DNA from: Rallus limicola
Taxonomy: Eukaryota > Chordata > Aves > Gruiformes > Rallidae
Assembly: GCA_022605955.1 (NCBI GenBank)
Contig: JAKCOZ010000239.1
Span: forward strand, 248,001-312,000
Length of the DNA: 64,000 nt
Direction: 5' to 3'
Shown: positions 10,891 to 23,364 of the stretch, in pieces
How positions within the stretch are numbered: position 1 is the first letter of the stretch
Layout of the letters: every line of letters begins with the position of its first letter
The notes under the pieces: generated by a model
Told to the model about the DNA's origin: nothing
Database searches by the model: none
Seen by the model: only the letters and a program-made list of their open reading frames with translations
Position numbers and translations under genes: made by a program

Positions 10891-13800
10891 GAAGCTAGGA
10901 TTGAAAGGCATAGCTTGTCTGAAACCTCCTAACAGGACACACAAGCAGACCCTGTCACTTTGGCTCTCAGCCTTTTCCTTTGCCTGGAAAGAGGGAACAT
11001 GCCTGGAAGCTCCTACGGTGCTTTTCTCGGCCCTAGCAGACTGCAGTTCAAAACATGCTAAACGTCCAGCAATAACTCCCAAAGTAAAGAAGCTAGGCAT
11101 GAAAGGCATAGCTTGTCTGAAACCTCCTAACAGGACACACAAGCAGACCCTGTCACTTTGGCTCTCAGCCTTTTCCTTTGCCTGGAAAGAGGGAACATGC
11201 CTGGAACCTCCTACGGTGCTTTTCTCGGCCCTAGCAGACTGCAGTTCAAAACATGCTAAACGTCCAGCAATAACTCCCAAAGTAAAGAAGCTAGGACTGA
11301 AAGGCATAGCTTGTCTGAAACCTCCTAACAGGACACACAAGCTGACCCTGTCACTTTGGCTCTCAGCCTTTTCCTTTGCCTGGAAAGAGGGAACATGCCT
11401 GGAACCTCCTACGGTGCTTTTCTCGGCCCTAGCAGACTGCAGTTCAAAACATGCTAAACGTCCAGCAATAACTCCCAAAGTAAAGAAGCTAGGACTGAAA
11501 GGCATAGCTTGTCTGAAACCTCCTAACAGGACACACAAGCAGACCCTGTCACTTTGGCTCTCAGCCTTTTCCTTTGCCTGGAAAGAGGGAACATGCCTGG
11601 AACCTCCTACGGTGCTTTTCTCGGCCCTAGCAGACTGCAGTTCAAAACATGCTAAACGTCCAGCAATAACTCCCAAAGTAAAGAAGCTAGGACTGAAAGG
11701 CATAGCTTGTCTGAAACCTCCTAACAGGACACACAAGCAGACACTGTCACTTTGGCTCTCAGCCTTTTCCTTTGCCTGGAAAGAGGGAACATGCCTGGAA
11801 CCTCCTACGGTGCTTTTCTCGGCCCTAGCAGACTGCAGTTCAAAACATGCTAAACGTCCAGCAATAACTCCCAAAGTAAAGAAGCTAGGCATGAAAGGCA
11901 TAGCTTGTCTGAAACCTCCTAACAGGACACACAAGCAGACCCTGTCACTTTGGCTCTCAGCCTTTTCCTTTGCCTGGAAAGAAGGAACATACCTGCTACC
12001 TATAAAAGTGCTTTTCTCGGCCCTAGCAGACTGCAGTTCAAAACATGCTAAACGTCCAGCAATAACTCCCAAAGTAAAGAAGCTAGGAATGAAAGGCATA
12101 GCTTGTCTGAAACCTCCTAACAGGACACACAAGCAGACCCTGTCACTTTGGCTCTCAGCCTTTTCCTTTGCCTGGAAAGAAGGAACATACCTGCTACCTC
12201 CTACAGTGCTTTTCTCGGCCCTAGCAGACTGCAGTTCAAAACATGCTAAACGTCCAGCAATAACTCCCAAAGTAAAGAAGCTAGGACTGAAAGGCATAGC
12301 TTGTCTGAAACCTCCTAACAGGACACACAAGCAGACCCTGTCACTTTGGCTCTCAGCCTTTTCCTTTGCCTGGAAAGAGGGAACATGCCTGGAACCTCCT
12401 ACGGTGCTTTTCTCGGCCCTAGCAGACTGCAGTTCAAAACATGCTAAACGTCCAGCAATAACTCCCAAAGTAAAGAAGCTAGGCATGAAAGGCATAGCTT
12501 GTCTGAAACCTCCTAACAGGACACACAAGCAGACCCTGTCACTTTGGCTCTCAGCCTTTTCCTTTGCCTGGAAAGAAGGAACATACCTGCTACCTATAAA
12601 AGTGCTTTTCTCGGCCCTAGCAGACTGCAGTTCAAAACATGCTAAACGTCCAGCAATAACTGCTAAAGTAAAGAAGCTAGGCATGAAAGGCATAGCTTGT
12701 CTGAAACCTCCTAACAGGACACACAAGCAGACCCTGTCACTTTGGCTCTCAGCCTTTTCCTTTGCCTGGAAAGAGGGAACATGCCTGGAACCTCCTACGG
12801 TGCTTTTCTCGGCCCTAGCAGACTGCAGTTCAAAACATGCTAAACGTCCAGCAATAACTCCCAAAGTAAAGAAGCTAGGCATGAAAGGCATAGCTTGTCT
12901 GAAACCTCCTAACAGGACACACAAGCAGACCCTGTCACTTTGGCTCTCAGCCTTTTCCTTTGCCTGGAAAGAGGGAACATACCTGCTACCTATAAAAGTG
13001 CTTTTCTCGGCCCTAGCAGACTGCAGTTCAAAACATGCTAAACGTCCAGCAATAACTGCTAAAGTAAAGAAGCTAGGCATGAAAGGCATAGCTTGTCTGA
13101 AACCTCCTAACAGGACACACAAGCAGACCCTGTCACTTTGGCTCTCAGCCTTTTCCTTTGCCTGGAAAGAGGGAACATGCCTGGAACCTCCTACGGTGCT
13201 TTTCTCGGCCCTAGCAGACTGCAGTTCAAAACATGCTAAACGTCCAGCAATAACTCCCAAAGTAAAGAAGCTAGGATTGAAAGGCATAGCTTGTCTGAAA
13301 CCTCCTAACAGGACACACAAGCAGACCCTGTCACTTTGGCTCTCAGCCTTTTCCTTTGCCTGGAAAGAGGGAACATGCCTGGAAGCTCCTACGGTGCTTT
13401 TCTCGGCCCTAGCAGACTGCAGTTCAAAACATGCTAAACGTCCAGCAATAACTCCCAAAGTAAAGAAGCTAGGCATGAAAGGCATAGCTTGTCTGAAACC
13501 TCCTAACAGGACACACAAGCAGACCCTGTCACTTTGGCTCTCAGCCTTTTCCTTTGCCTGGAAAGAGGGAACATGCCTGGAACCTCCTACGGTGCTTTTC
13601 TCGGCCCTAGCAGACTGCAGTTCAAAACATGCTAAACGTCCAGCAATAACTCCCAAAGTAAAGAAGCTAGGACTGAAAGGCATAGCTTGTCTGAAACCTC
13701 CTAACAGGACACACAAGCTGACCCTGTCACTTTGGCTCTCAGCCTTTTCCTTTGCCTGGAAAGAGGGAACATGCCTGGAACCTCCTACGGTGCTTTTCTC

Positions 13801-15246
13801 GGCCCTAGCAGACTGCAGTTCAAAACATGCTAAACGTCCAGCAATAACTCCCAAAGTAAAGAAGCTAGGACTGAAAGGCATAGCTTGTCTGAAACCTCCT
13901 AACAGGACACACAAGCAGACCCTGTCACTTTGGCTCTCAGCCTTTTCCTTTGCCTGGAAAGAGGGAACATGCCTGGAACCTCCTACGGTGCTTTTCTCGG
14001 CCCTAGCAGACTGCAGTTCAAAACATGCTAAACGTCCAGCAATAACTCCCAAAGTAAAGAAGCTAGGACTGAAAGGCATAGCTTGTCTGAAACCTCCTAA
14101 CAGGACACACAAGCAGACACTGTCACTTTGGCTCTCAGCCTTTTCCTTTGCCTGGAAAGAGGGAACATGCCTGGAACCTCCTACGGTGCTTTTCTCGGCC
14201 CTAGCAGACTGCAGTTCAAAACATGCTAAACGTCCAGCAATAACTCCCAAAGTAAAGAAGCTAGGCATGAAAGGCATAGCTTGTCTGAAACCTCCTAACA
14301 GGACACACAAGCAGACCCTGTCACTTTGGCTCTCAGCCTTTTCCTTTGCCTGGAAAGAAGGAACATACCTGCTACCTATAAAAGTGCTTTTCTCGGCCCT
14401 AGCAGACTGCAGTTCAAAACATGCTAAACGTCCAGCAATAACTCCCAAAGTAAAGAAGCTAGGAATGAAAGGCATAGCTTGTCTGAAACCTCCTAACAGG
14501 ACACACAAGCAGACCCTGTCACTTTGGCTCTCAGCCTTTTCCTTTGCCTGGAAAGAAGGAACATACCTGCTACCTCCTACAGTGCTTTTCTCGGCCCTAG
14601 CAGACTGCAGTTCAAAACATGCTAAACGTCCAGCAATAACTCCCAAAGTAAAGAAGCTAGGACTGAAAGGCATAGCTTGTCTGAAACCTCCTAACAGGAC
14701 ACACAAGCAGACCCTGTCACTTTGGCTCTCAGCCTTTTCCTTTGCCTGGAAAGAGGGAACATGCCTGGAACCTCCTACGGTGCTTTTCTCGGCCCTAGCA
14801 GACTGCAGTTCAAAACATGCTAAACGTCCAGCAATAACTCCCAAAGTAAAGAAGCTAGGCATGAAAGGCATAGCTTGTCTGAAACCTCCTAACAGGACAC
14901 ACAAGCAGACCCTGTCACTTTGGCTCTCAGCCTTTTCCTTTGCCTGGAAAGAAGGAACATACCTGCTACCTATAAAAGTGCTTTTCTCGGCCCTAGCAGA
15001 CTGCAGTTCAAAACATGCTAAACGTCCAGCAATAACTGCTAAAGTAAAGAAGCTAGGCATGAAAGGCATAGCTTGTCTGAAACCTCCTAACAGGACACAC
15101 AAGCAGACCCTGTCACTTTGGCTCTCAGCCTTTTCCTTTGCCTGGAAAGAGGGAACATGCCTGGAACCTCCTACGGTGCTTTTCTCGGCCCTAGCAGACT
15201 GCAGTTCAAAACATGCTAAACGTCCAGCAATAACTCCCAAAGTAAA
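10891..15246 (+). repeat. Nested 12-monomer (2,376 bp) tandem duplication
   Basis: Ten monomers at 10,891-12,870 recur at 13,267-15,246. Markers are the ATTG junction with A-prime at the start, CACTGTC (11743 and 14119), and B-prime copies (12001 and 14377; 12595 and 14971). The two monomers between (12,871-13,266) are an extra B-prime plus A pair. The single-copy equivalent at about 18,217-20,196 lacks this duplication. This explains why the local offset is 37 monomers on the left side and 25 on the right. Confidence 0.87.
12871..13068 (+). repeat. Hybrid monomer: type A left part, B-prime right part
   Basis: Base 103 is the A-type G (GAGGGAAC), while the rest of the box is B-prime (ATACCTGC then TATAAAAG at 12,991). 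The downstream ACTGCTAAAG matches the B-prime subfamily of the preceding 12,595 copy. The crossover therefore lies within the identical GGAACAT stretch between monomer 103 and 111. It sits in the extra two-monomer insertion between the 12-monomer duplicates, so it is probably a product of that unequal exchange. A single G for A substitution is the alternative. Confidence 0.7.
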
Positions 15247-18200
15247 GAAGCTAGGACTGAAAGGCATAGCTTGTCTGAAACCTCCTAACAGGACACACAA
15301 GCAGACCCTGTCACTTTGGCTCTCAGCCTTTTCCTTTGCCTGGAAAGAGGGAACATGCCTGGAACCTCCTACGGTGCTTTTCTCGGCCCTAGCAGACTGC
15401 AGTTCAAAACATGCTAAACGTCCAGCAATAACTCCCAAAGTAAAGAAGCTAGGATTGAAAGGCATAGCTTGTCTGAAACCTCCTAACAGGACACACAAGC
15501 AGACCCTGTCACTTTGGCTCTCAGCCTTTTCCTTTGCCTGGAAAGAGGGAACATGCCTGGAACCTCCTACGGTGCTTTTCTCGGCCCTAGCAGACTGCAG
15601 TTCAAAACATGCTAAACGTCCAGCAATAACTCCCAAAGTAAAGAAGCTAGGCATGAAAGGCATAGCTTGTCTGAAACCTCCTAACAGGACACACAAGCAG
15701 ACCCTGTCACTTTGGCTCTCAGCCTTTTCCTTTGCCTGGAAAGAGGGAACATGCCTGGAAGCTCCTACGGTGCTTTTCTCGGCCCTAGCAGACTGCAGTT
15801 CAAAACATGCTAAACGTCCAGCAATAACTCCCAAAGTAAAGAAGCTAGGCATGAAAGGCATAGCTTGTCTGAAACCTCCTAACAGGACACACAAGCAGAC
15901 TCTGTCACTTTGGCTCTCAGCCTTTTCCTTTGCCTGGAAAGAGGGAACATGCCTGGAACCTCCTACGGTGCTTTTCTCGGCCCTAGCAGACTGCAGTTCA
16001 AAACATGCTAAACGTCCAGCAATAACTCCCAAAGTAAAGAAGCTAGGACTGAAAGGCATAGCTTGTCTGAAACCTCCTAACAGGACACACAAGCAGACCC
16101 TGTCACTTTGGCTCTCAGCCTTTTCCTTTGCCTGGAAAGAGGGAACATGCCTGGAACCTCCTACGGTGCTTTTCTCGGCCCTAGCAGACTGCAGTTCAAA
16201 ACTAGCTAAACGTCCAGCAATAACTCCCAAAGTAAAGAAGCTAGGACTGAAAGGCATAGCTTGTCTGAAACCTCCTAACAGGACACACAAGCAGACCCTG
16301 TCACTTTGGCTCTCAGCCTTTTCCTTTGCATGGAAAGAGGGAACATGCCTGGAACCTCCTACGGTGCTTTTCTCGGCCCTAGCAGACTGCAGTTCAAAAC
16401 ATGCTAAACGTCCAGCAATAACTCCCAAAGTAAAGAAGCTAGGACTGAAAGGCATAGCTTGTCTGAAACCTCCTAACAGGACACACAAGCAGACCCTGTC
16501 ACTTTGGCTCTCAGCCTTTTCCTTTGCCTGGAAAGAGGGAACATGCCTGGAACCTCCTACGGTGCTTTTCTCGGCCCTAGCAGACTGCAGTTCAAAACAT
16601 GCTAAACGTCCAGCAATAACTCCCAAAGTAAAGAAGCTAGGACTGAAAGGCATAGCTTGTCTGAAACCTCCTAACAGGACACACAAGCAGACCCTGTCAC
16701 TTTGGCTCTCAGCCTTTTCCTTTGCCTGGAAAGAAGGAACATACCTGCTACCTCCTACAGTGCTTTTCTCGGCCCTAGCAGACTGCAGTTCAAAACATGC
16801 TAAACGTCCAGCAATAACTCCCAAAGTAAAGAAGCTAGGCATGAAAGGCATAGCTTGTCTTAAACCTTATAACAGGACACACAAGCAGACCCTGTCACTT
16901 TGGCTCTCAGCCTTTTCCTTTGCCTGGAAAGAGGGAACATGCCTGGAACCTCCTACGGTGCTTTTCTCGGCCCTAGCAGACTGCAGTTCAAAACATGCTA
17001 AACGTCCAGCAATAACTCCCAAAGTAAAGAAGCTATGCATGAAAGGCATAGCTTGTCTGAAACCTCCTAACAGGACACACAAGCAGACCCTGTCACTTTG
17101 GCTCTCAGCCTTTTCCTTTGCCTGGAAAGAGGGAACATGCCTGGAACCTCCTACGGTGCTTTTCTCGGCCCTAGCAGACTGCAGTTCAAAACATGCTAAA
17201 CGTCCAGCAATAACTCCCAAAGTAAAGAAGCTAGGCATGAAAGGCATAGCTTGTCTGAAACCTCCTAACAGGACACACAAGCAGACCCTGTCACTTTGGC
17301 TCTCAGCCTTTTCCTTTGCCTGGAAAGAGGGAACATGCCTGGAAGCTCCTACGGTGCTTTTCTCGGCCCTAGCAGACTGCAGTTCAAAACATGCTAAACG
17401 TCCAGCAATAACTCCCAAAGTAAAGAAGCTAGGCATGAAAGGCATAGCTTGTCTGAAACCTCCTAACAGGACACACAAGCAGACCCTGTCACTTTGGCTC
17501 TCAGCCTTTTCCTTTGCCTGGAAAGAAGGAACATACCTGCTACCTCCTACAGTGCTTTTCTCGGCCCTAGCAGACTGCAGTTCAAAACACGCTAAACGTC
17601 CAGCAATAACTCCCAAAGTAAAGAAGCTAGGCATGAAAGGCATAGCTTGTCTGAAACCTCCTAACAGGACACACAAGCAGACCCTGTCACTTTGGCTCTC
17701 AGCCTTTTCCTTTGCCTGGAAAGAAGGAACATACCTGCTACCTCCTACAGTGCTTTTCTCGGCCCTAGCAGACTGCAGTTCAAAACATGCTAAACGTCCA
17801 GCAATAACTCCCAAAGTAAAGAAGCTAGGCATGAAAGGCATAGCTTGTCTGAAACCTTATAACAGGACACACAAGCAGACCCTGTCACTTTGGCTCTCAG
17901 CCTTTTCCTTTGCCTGGAAAGAGGGAACATGCCTGGAACCTCCTACGGTGCTTTTCTCGGCCCTAGCAGACTGCAGTTCAAAACATGCTAAACGTCCAGC
18001 AATAACTCCCAAAGTAAAGAAGCTAGGACTGAAAGGCATAGCTTGTCTGAAACCTCCTAACAGGACACACAAGCTGACCCTGTCACTTTGGCTTTCAGCC
18101 TTTTCCTTTGCCTGGAAAGAGGGAACATGCCTGGAACCTCCTACGGTGCTTTTCTCGGCCCTAGCAGACTGCAGTTCAAAACATGCTAAACGTCCAGCAA

Positions 18201-21200
18201 TAACTCCCAAAGTAAAGAAGCTAGGATTGAAAGGCATAGCTTGTCTGAAACCTCCTAACAGGACACACAAGCAGACCCTGTCACTTTGGCTCTCAGCCTT
18301 TTCCTTTGCCTGGAAAGAGGGAACATGCCTGGAAGCTCCTACGGTGCTTTTCTCGGCCCTAGCAGACTGCAGTTCAAAACATGCTAAACGTCCAGCAATA
18401 ACTCCCAAAGTAAAGAAGCTAGGCATGAAAGGCATAGCTTGTCTGAAACCTCCTAACAGGACACACAAGCAGACCCTGTCACTTTGGCTCTCAGCCTTTT
18501 CCTTTGCCTGGAAAGAGGGAACATGCCTGGAACCTCCTACGGTGCTTTTCTCGGCCCTAGCAGACTGCAGTTCAAAACATGCTAAACGTCCAGCAATAAC
18601 TCCCAAAGTAAAGAAGCTAGGACTGAAAGGCATAGCTTGTCTGAAACCTCCTAACAGGACACACAAGCTGACCCTGTCACTTTGGCTCTCAGCCTTTTCC
18701 TTTGCCTGGAAAGAGGGAACATGCCTGGAACCTCCTACGGTGCTTTTCTCGGCCCTAGCAGACTGCAGTTCAAAACATGCTAAACGTCCAGCAATAACTC
18801 CCAAAGTAAAGAAGCTAGGACTGAAAGGCATAGCTTGTCTGAAACCTCCTAACAGGACACACAAGCAGACCCTGTCACTTTGGCTCTCAGCCTTTTCCTT
18901 TGCCTGGAAAGAGGGAACATGCCTGGAACCTCCTACGGTGCTTTTCTCGGCCCTAGCAGACTGCAGTTCAAAACATGCTAAACGTCCAGCAATAACTCCC
19001 AAAGTAAAGAAGCTAGGACTGAAAGGCATAGCTTGTCTGAAACCTCCTAACAGGACACACAAGCAGACACTGTCACTTTGGCTCTCAGCCTTTTCCTTTG
19101 CCTGGAAAGAGGGAACATGCCTGGAACCTCCTACGGTGCTTTTCTCGGCCCTAGCAGACTGCAGTTCAAAACATGCTAAACGTCCAGCAATAACTCCCAA
19201 AGTAAAGAAGCTAGGCATGAAAGGCATAGCTTGTCTGAAACCTCCTAACAGGACACACAAGCAGACCCTGTCACTTTGGCTCTCAGCCTTTTCCTTTGCC
19301 TGGAAAGAAGGAACATACCTGCTACCTATAAAAGTGCTTTTCTCGGCCCTAGCAGACTGCAGTTCAAAACATGCTAAACGTCCAGCAATAACTCCCAAAG
19401 TAAAGAAGCTAGGAATGAAAGGCATAGCTTGTCTGAAACCTCCTAACAGGACACACAAGCAGACCCTGTCACTTTGGCTCTCAGCCTTTTCCTTTGCCTG
19501 GAAAGAAGGAACATACCTGCTACCTCCTACAGTGCTTTTCTCGGCCCTAGCAGACTGCAGTTCAAAACATGCTAAACGTCCAGCAATAACTCCCAAAGTA
19601 AAGAAGCTAGGACTGAAAGGCATAGCTTGTCTGAAACCTCCTAACAGGACACACAAGCAGACCCTGTCACTTTGGCTCTCAGCCTTTTCCTTTGCCTGGA
19701 AAGAGGGAACATGCCTGGAACCTCCTACGGTGCTTTTCTCGGCCCTAGCAGACTGCAGTTCAAAACATGCTAAACGTCCAGCAATAACTCCCAAAGTAAA
19801 GAAGCTAGGCATGAAAGGCATAGCTTGTCTGAAACCTCCTAACAGGACACACAAGCAGACCCTGTCACTTTGGCTCTCAGCCTTTTCCTTTGCCTGGAAA
19901 GAAGGAACATACCTGCTACCTATAAAAGTGCTTTTCTCGGCCCTAGCAGACTGCAGTTCAAAACATGCTAAACGTCCAGCAATAACTGCTAAAGTAAAGA
20001 AGCTAGGCATGAAAGGCATAGCTTGTCTGAAACCTCCTAACAGGACACACAAGCAGACCCTGTCACTTTGGCTCTCAGCCTTTTCCTTTGCCTGGAAAGA
20101 GGGAACATGCCTGGAACCTCCTACGGTGCTTTTCTCGGCCCTAGCAGACTGCAGTTCAAAACATGCTAAACGTCCAGCAATAACTCCCAAAGTAAAGAAG
20201 CTAGGACTGAAAGGCATAGCTTGTCTGAAACCTCCTAACAGGACACACAAGCAGACCCTGTCACTTTGGCTCTCAGCCTTTTCCTTTGCCTGGAAAGAGG
20301 GAACATGCCTGGAACCTCCTACGGTGCTTTTCTCGGCCCTAGCAGACTGCAGTTCAAAACATGCTAAACGTCCAGCAATAACTCCCAAAGTAAAGAAGCT
20401 AGGATTGAAAGGCATAGCTTGTCTGAAACCTCCTAACAGGACACACAAGCAGACCCTGTCACTTTGGCTCTCAGCCTTTTCCTTTGCCTGGAAAGAGGGA
20501 ACATGCCTGGAACCTCCTACGGTGCTTTTCTCGGCCCTAGCAGACTGCAGTTCAAAACATGCTAAACGTCCAGCAATAACTCCCAAAGTAAAGAAGCTAG
20601 GCATGAAAGGCATAGCTTGTCTGAAACCTCCTAACAGGACACACAAGCAGACCCTGTCACTTTGGCTCTCAGCCTTTTCCTTTGCCTGGAAAGAGGGAAC
20701 ATGCCTGGAAGCTCCTACGGTGCTTTTCTCGGCCCTAGCAGACTGCAGTTCAAAACATGCTAAACGTCCAGCAATAACTCCCAAAGTAAAGAAGCTAGGC
20801 ATGAAAGGCATAGCTTGTCTGAAACCTCCTAACAGGACACACAAGCAGACTCTGTCACTTTGGCTCTCAGCCTTTTCCTTTGCCTGGAAAGAGGGAACAT
20901 GCCTGGAACCTCCTACGGTGCTTTTCTCGGCCCTAGCAGACTGCAGTTCAAAACATGCTAAACGTCCAGCAATAACTCCCAAAGTAAAGAAGCTAGGACT
21001 GAAAGGCATAGCTTGTCTGAAACCTCCTAACAGGACACACAAGCAGACCCTGTCACTTTGGCTCTCAGCCTTTTCCTTTGCCTGGAAAGAGGGAACATGC
21101 CTGGAACCTCCTACGGTGCTTTTCTCGGCCCTAGCAGACTGCAGTTCAAAACTAGCTAAACGTCCAGCAATAACTCCCAAAGTAAAGAAGCTAGGACTGA

Positions 21201-22176
21201 AAGGCATAGCTTGTCTGAAACCTCCTAACAGGACACACAAGCAGACCCTGTCACTTTGGCTCTCAGCCTTTTCCTTTGCATGGAAAGAGGGAACATGCCT
21301 GGAACCTCCTACGGTGCTTTTCTCGGCCCTAGCAGACTGCAGTTCAAAACATGCTAAACGTCCAGCAATAACTCCCAAAGTAAAGAAGCTAGGACTGAAA
21401 GGCATAGCTTGTCTGAAACCTCCTAACAGGACACACAAGCAGACCCTGTCACTTTGGCTCTCAGCCTTTTCCTTTGCCTGGAAAGAGGGAACATGCCTGG
21501 AACCTCCTACGGTGCTTTTCTCGGCCCTAGCAGACTGCAGTTCAAAACATGCTAAACGTCCAGCAATAACTCCCAAAGTAAAGAAGCTAGGACTGAAAGG
21601 CATAGCTTGTCTGAAACCTCCTAACAGGACACACAAGCAGACCCTGTCACTTTGGCTCTCAGCCTTTTCCTTTGCCTGGAAAGAAGGAACATACCTGCTA
21701 CCTCCTACAGTGCTTTTCTCGGCCCTAGCAGACTGCAGTTCAAAACATGCTAAACGTCCAGCAATAACTCCCAAAGTAAAGAAGCTAGGACTGAAAGGCA
21801 TAGCTTGTCTGAAACCTTATAACAGGACACACAAGCAGACCCTGTCACTTTGGCTCTCAGCCTTTTCCTTTGCCTGGAAAGAGGGAACATGCCTGGAACC
21901 TCCTACGGTGCTTTTCTCGGCCCTAGCAGACTGCAGTTCAAAACATGCTAAACGTCCAGCAATAACTCCCAAAGTAAAGAAGCTAGGCATGAAAGGCATA
22001 GCTTGTCTGAAACCTCCTAACAGGACACACAAGCAGACCCTGTCACTTTGGCTCTCAGCCTTTTCCTTTGCCTGGAAAGAGGGAACATGCCTGGAACCTC
22101 CTACGGTGCTTTTCTCGGCCCTAGCAGACTGCAGTTCAAAACATGCTAAACGTCCAGCAATAACTCCCAAAGTAAA
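13267..22176 (+). repeat. 25-monomer (4,950 bp) repeat
   Basis: The segment 13,267-17,226 matches 18,217-22,176 at an offset of 4,950 bp (20 monomers of match). Shared markers are CACTGTC (14119 and 19069), B-prime (14377 and 19327; 14971 and 19921), AAAACTAGC (16203 and 21153) and TTATAA (16867 and 21817). The next monomer, at 22,177, is a hybrid, where the match breaks. The 25-monomer length looks like the basic long unit of this part of the array. The 37- and 31-monomer forms are this unit plus 12 and plus 6 monomers. Confidence 0.86.
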
Positions 22177-22374
22177 GAAGCTAGGCATGAAAGGCATAGC
22201 TTGTCTGAAACCTCCTAACAGGACACACAAGCAGACCCTGTCACTTTGGCTCTCAGCCTTTTCCTTTGCCTGGAAAGAGGGAACATGCCTGGAAGCTCCT
22301 ACGGTGCTTTTCTCGGCCCTAGCAGACTGCAGTTCAAAACACGCTAAACGTCCAGCAATAACTCCCAAAGTAAA
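22177..22374 (+). repeat. Hybrid monomer: A-prime box joined to AAAACACGC
   Basis: Elsewhere in the window (2146, 10264, 17590, 23728) AAAACACGC occurs in a B monomer that directly follows an A-prime monomer. Here the A-prime box and AAAACACGC are in one monomer. This is what in-register fusion of those two neighbours would give, with loss of one monomer length. A six-monomer insertion follows. The 6,138-bp duplication carries an identical copy at 28,315-28,512. Confidence 0.75.
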
Positions 22375-22770
22375 GAAGCTAGGCATGAAAGGCATAGCTT
22401 GTCTGAAACCTCCTAACAGGACACACAAGCAGACCCTGTCACTTTGGCTCTCAGCCTTTTCCTTTGCATGGAAAGAGGGAACATGCCTGGAAGCTCCTAC
22501 GGTGCTTTTCTCGGCCCTAGCAGACTGCAGTTCAAAACATGCTAAACGTCCAGCAATAACTCCCAAAGTAAAGAAGCTAGGCCTGAAAGGCATAGCTTGT
22601 CTGAAACCTCCTAACAGGACACACAAGCAGACCCTGTCACTTTGGCTCTCAGCCTTTTCCTTTGCCTGGAAAGAGGGAACATGCCTGGAACCTCCTACGG
22701 TGCTTTTCTCGGCCCTAGCAGACTGCAGTTCAAAACATGCTAAACGTCCAGCAATAACTCCCAAAGTAAA

Positions 22771-23364
22771 GAAGCTAGGCATGAAAGGCATAGCTTGTCT
22801 GAAACCTCCTAACAGGACACACAAGCAGACCCTGTCACTTTGGCTCTCAGCCTTTTCCTTTGCCTGGAAAGAAGGAACATACCTGCTACCTATAAAAGTG
22901 CTTTTCTCGGCCCTAGCAGACTGCAGTTCAAAACATGCTAAACGTCCAGCCATAACTGCTAAAGTAAAGAAGCTAGGCATGAAAGGCATAGCTTGTCTGA
23001 AACCTCCTAACAGGACACACAAGCAGACCCTGTCACTTTGGCTCTCAGCCTTTTCCTTTGCCTGGAAAGAGGGAACATGCCTGGAACCTCCTACGGTGCT
23101 TTTATCGGCCCTAGAAGACTGCAGTTCAAAACTTGCTAAACGTCCAGCAATAACTCCCAAAGTAAAGAAGCTAGGACTGAAAGGCATAGCTTGTCTGAAA
23201 CCTCCTAACAGGACACACAAGCAGACCCTGTCACTTTGGCTCTCAGCCTTTTCCTTTGTCTGGAAAGAGGGAACATGCCTGGAAGCTCCTACGGTGCTTT
23301 TCTCGGCCCTAGCAGACTGCAGTTCAAAACATGCTAAACGTCCAGCAATAACTCCCAAAGTAAA
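22771..23364 (+). repeat. T cassette: B-prime, TTTTATCGG monomer, TTTGTCTGG monomer
   Basis: Three successive monomers carry linked rare variants. The first is B-prime with TATAAAAG. The second is an A with TTTTATCGG and AAAACTTGC. The third has TTTGTCTGG. Five copies are present: 22,771-23,364, 28,909-29,502, 34,057-34,650, 38,215-38,808 and 54,652-55,245. In the last four the next monomer has GCATAGGTTG. The first three also share CTAGAAGAC; the copies at 38,215 and 54,652 have the normal CTAGCAGAC and form a subgroup 83 monomers plus three bases apart. The linkage shows the cassette moves as a unit. Confidence 0.88.

Larger units (their letters stand above)
7129..20196 (+). repeat. Long-period repeat, 37 monomers (7,326 bp)
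   Basis: The 29 monomers at about 7,129-12,870 match 14,455-20,196 at an offset of 7,326 bp. Shared rare markers include the AATG junction (7139 and 14465), B-prime with GCTAAAG (7645 and 14971), AAAACTAGC (8877 and 16203), TTATAA (9541 and 16867; 10531 and 17857), CACTGTC (11743 and 19069) and B-prime at 12001 and 19327. Differences are few, for example AAATTAAAG near 9,500, CTTAAACC near 16,860 and GCTATGC near 17,036. Flanking monomers on both sides stop matching, which sets the ends to within about one monomer. Confidence 0.88.
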
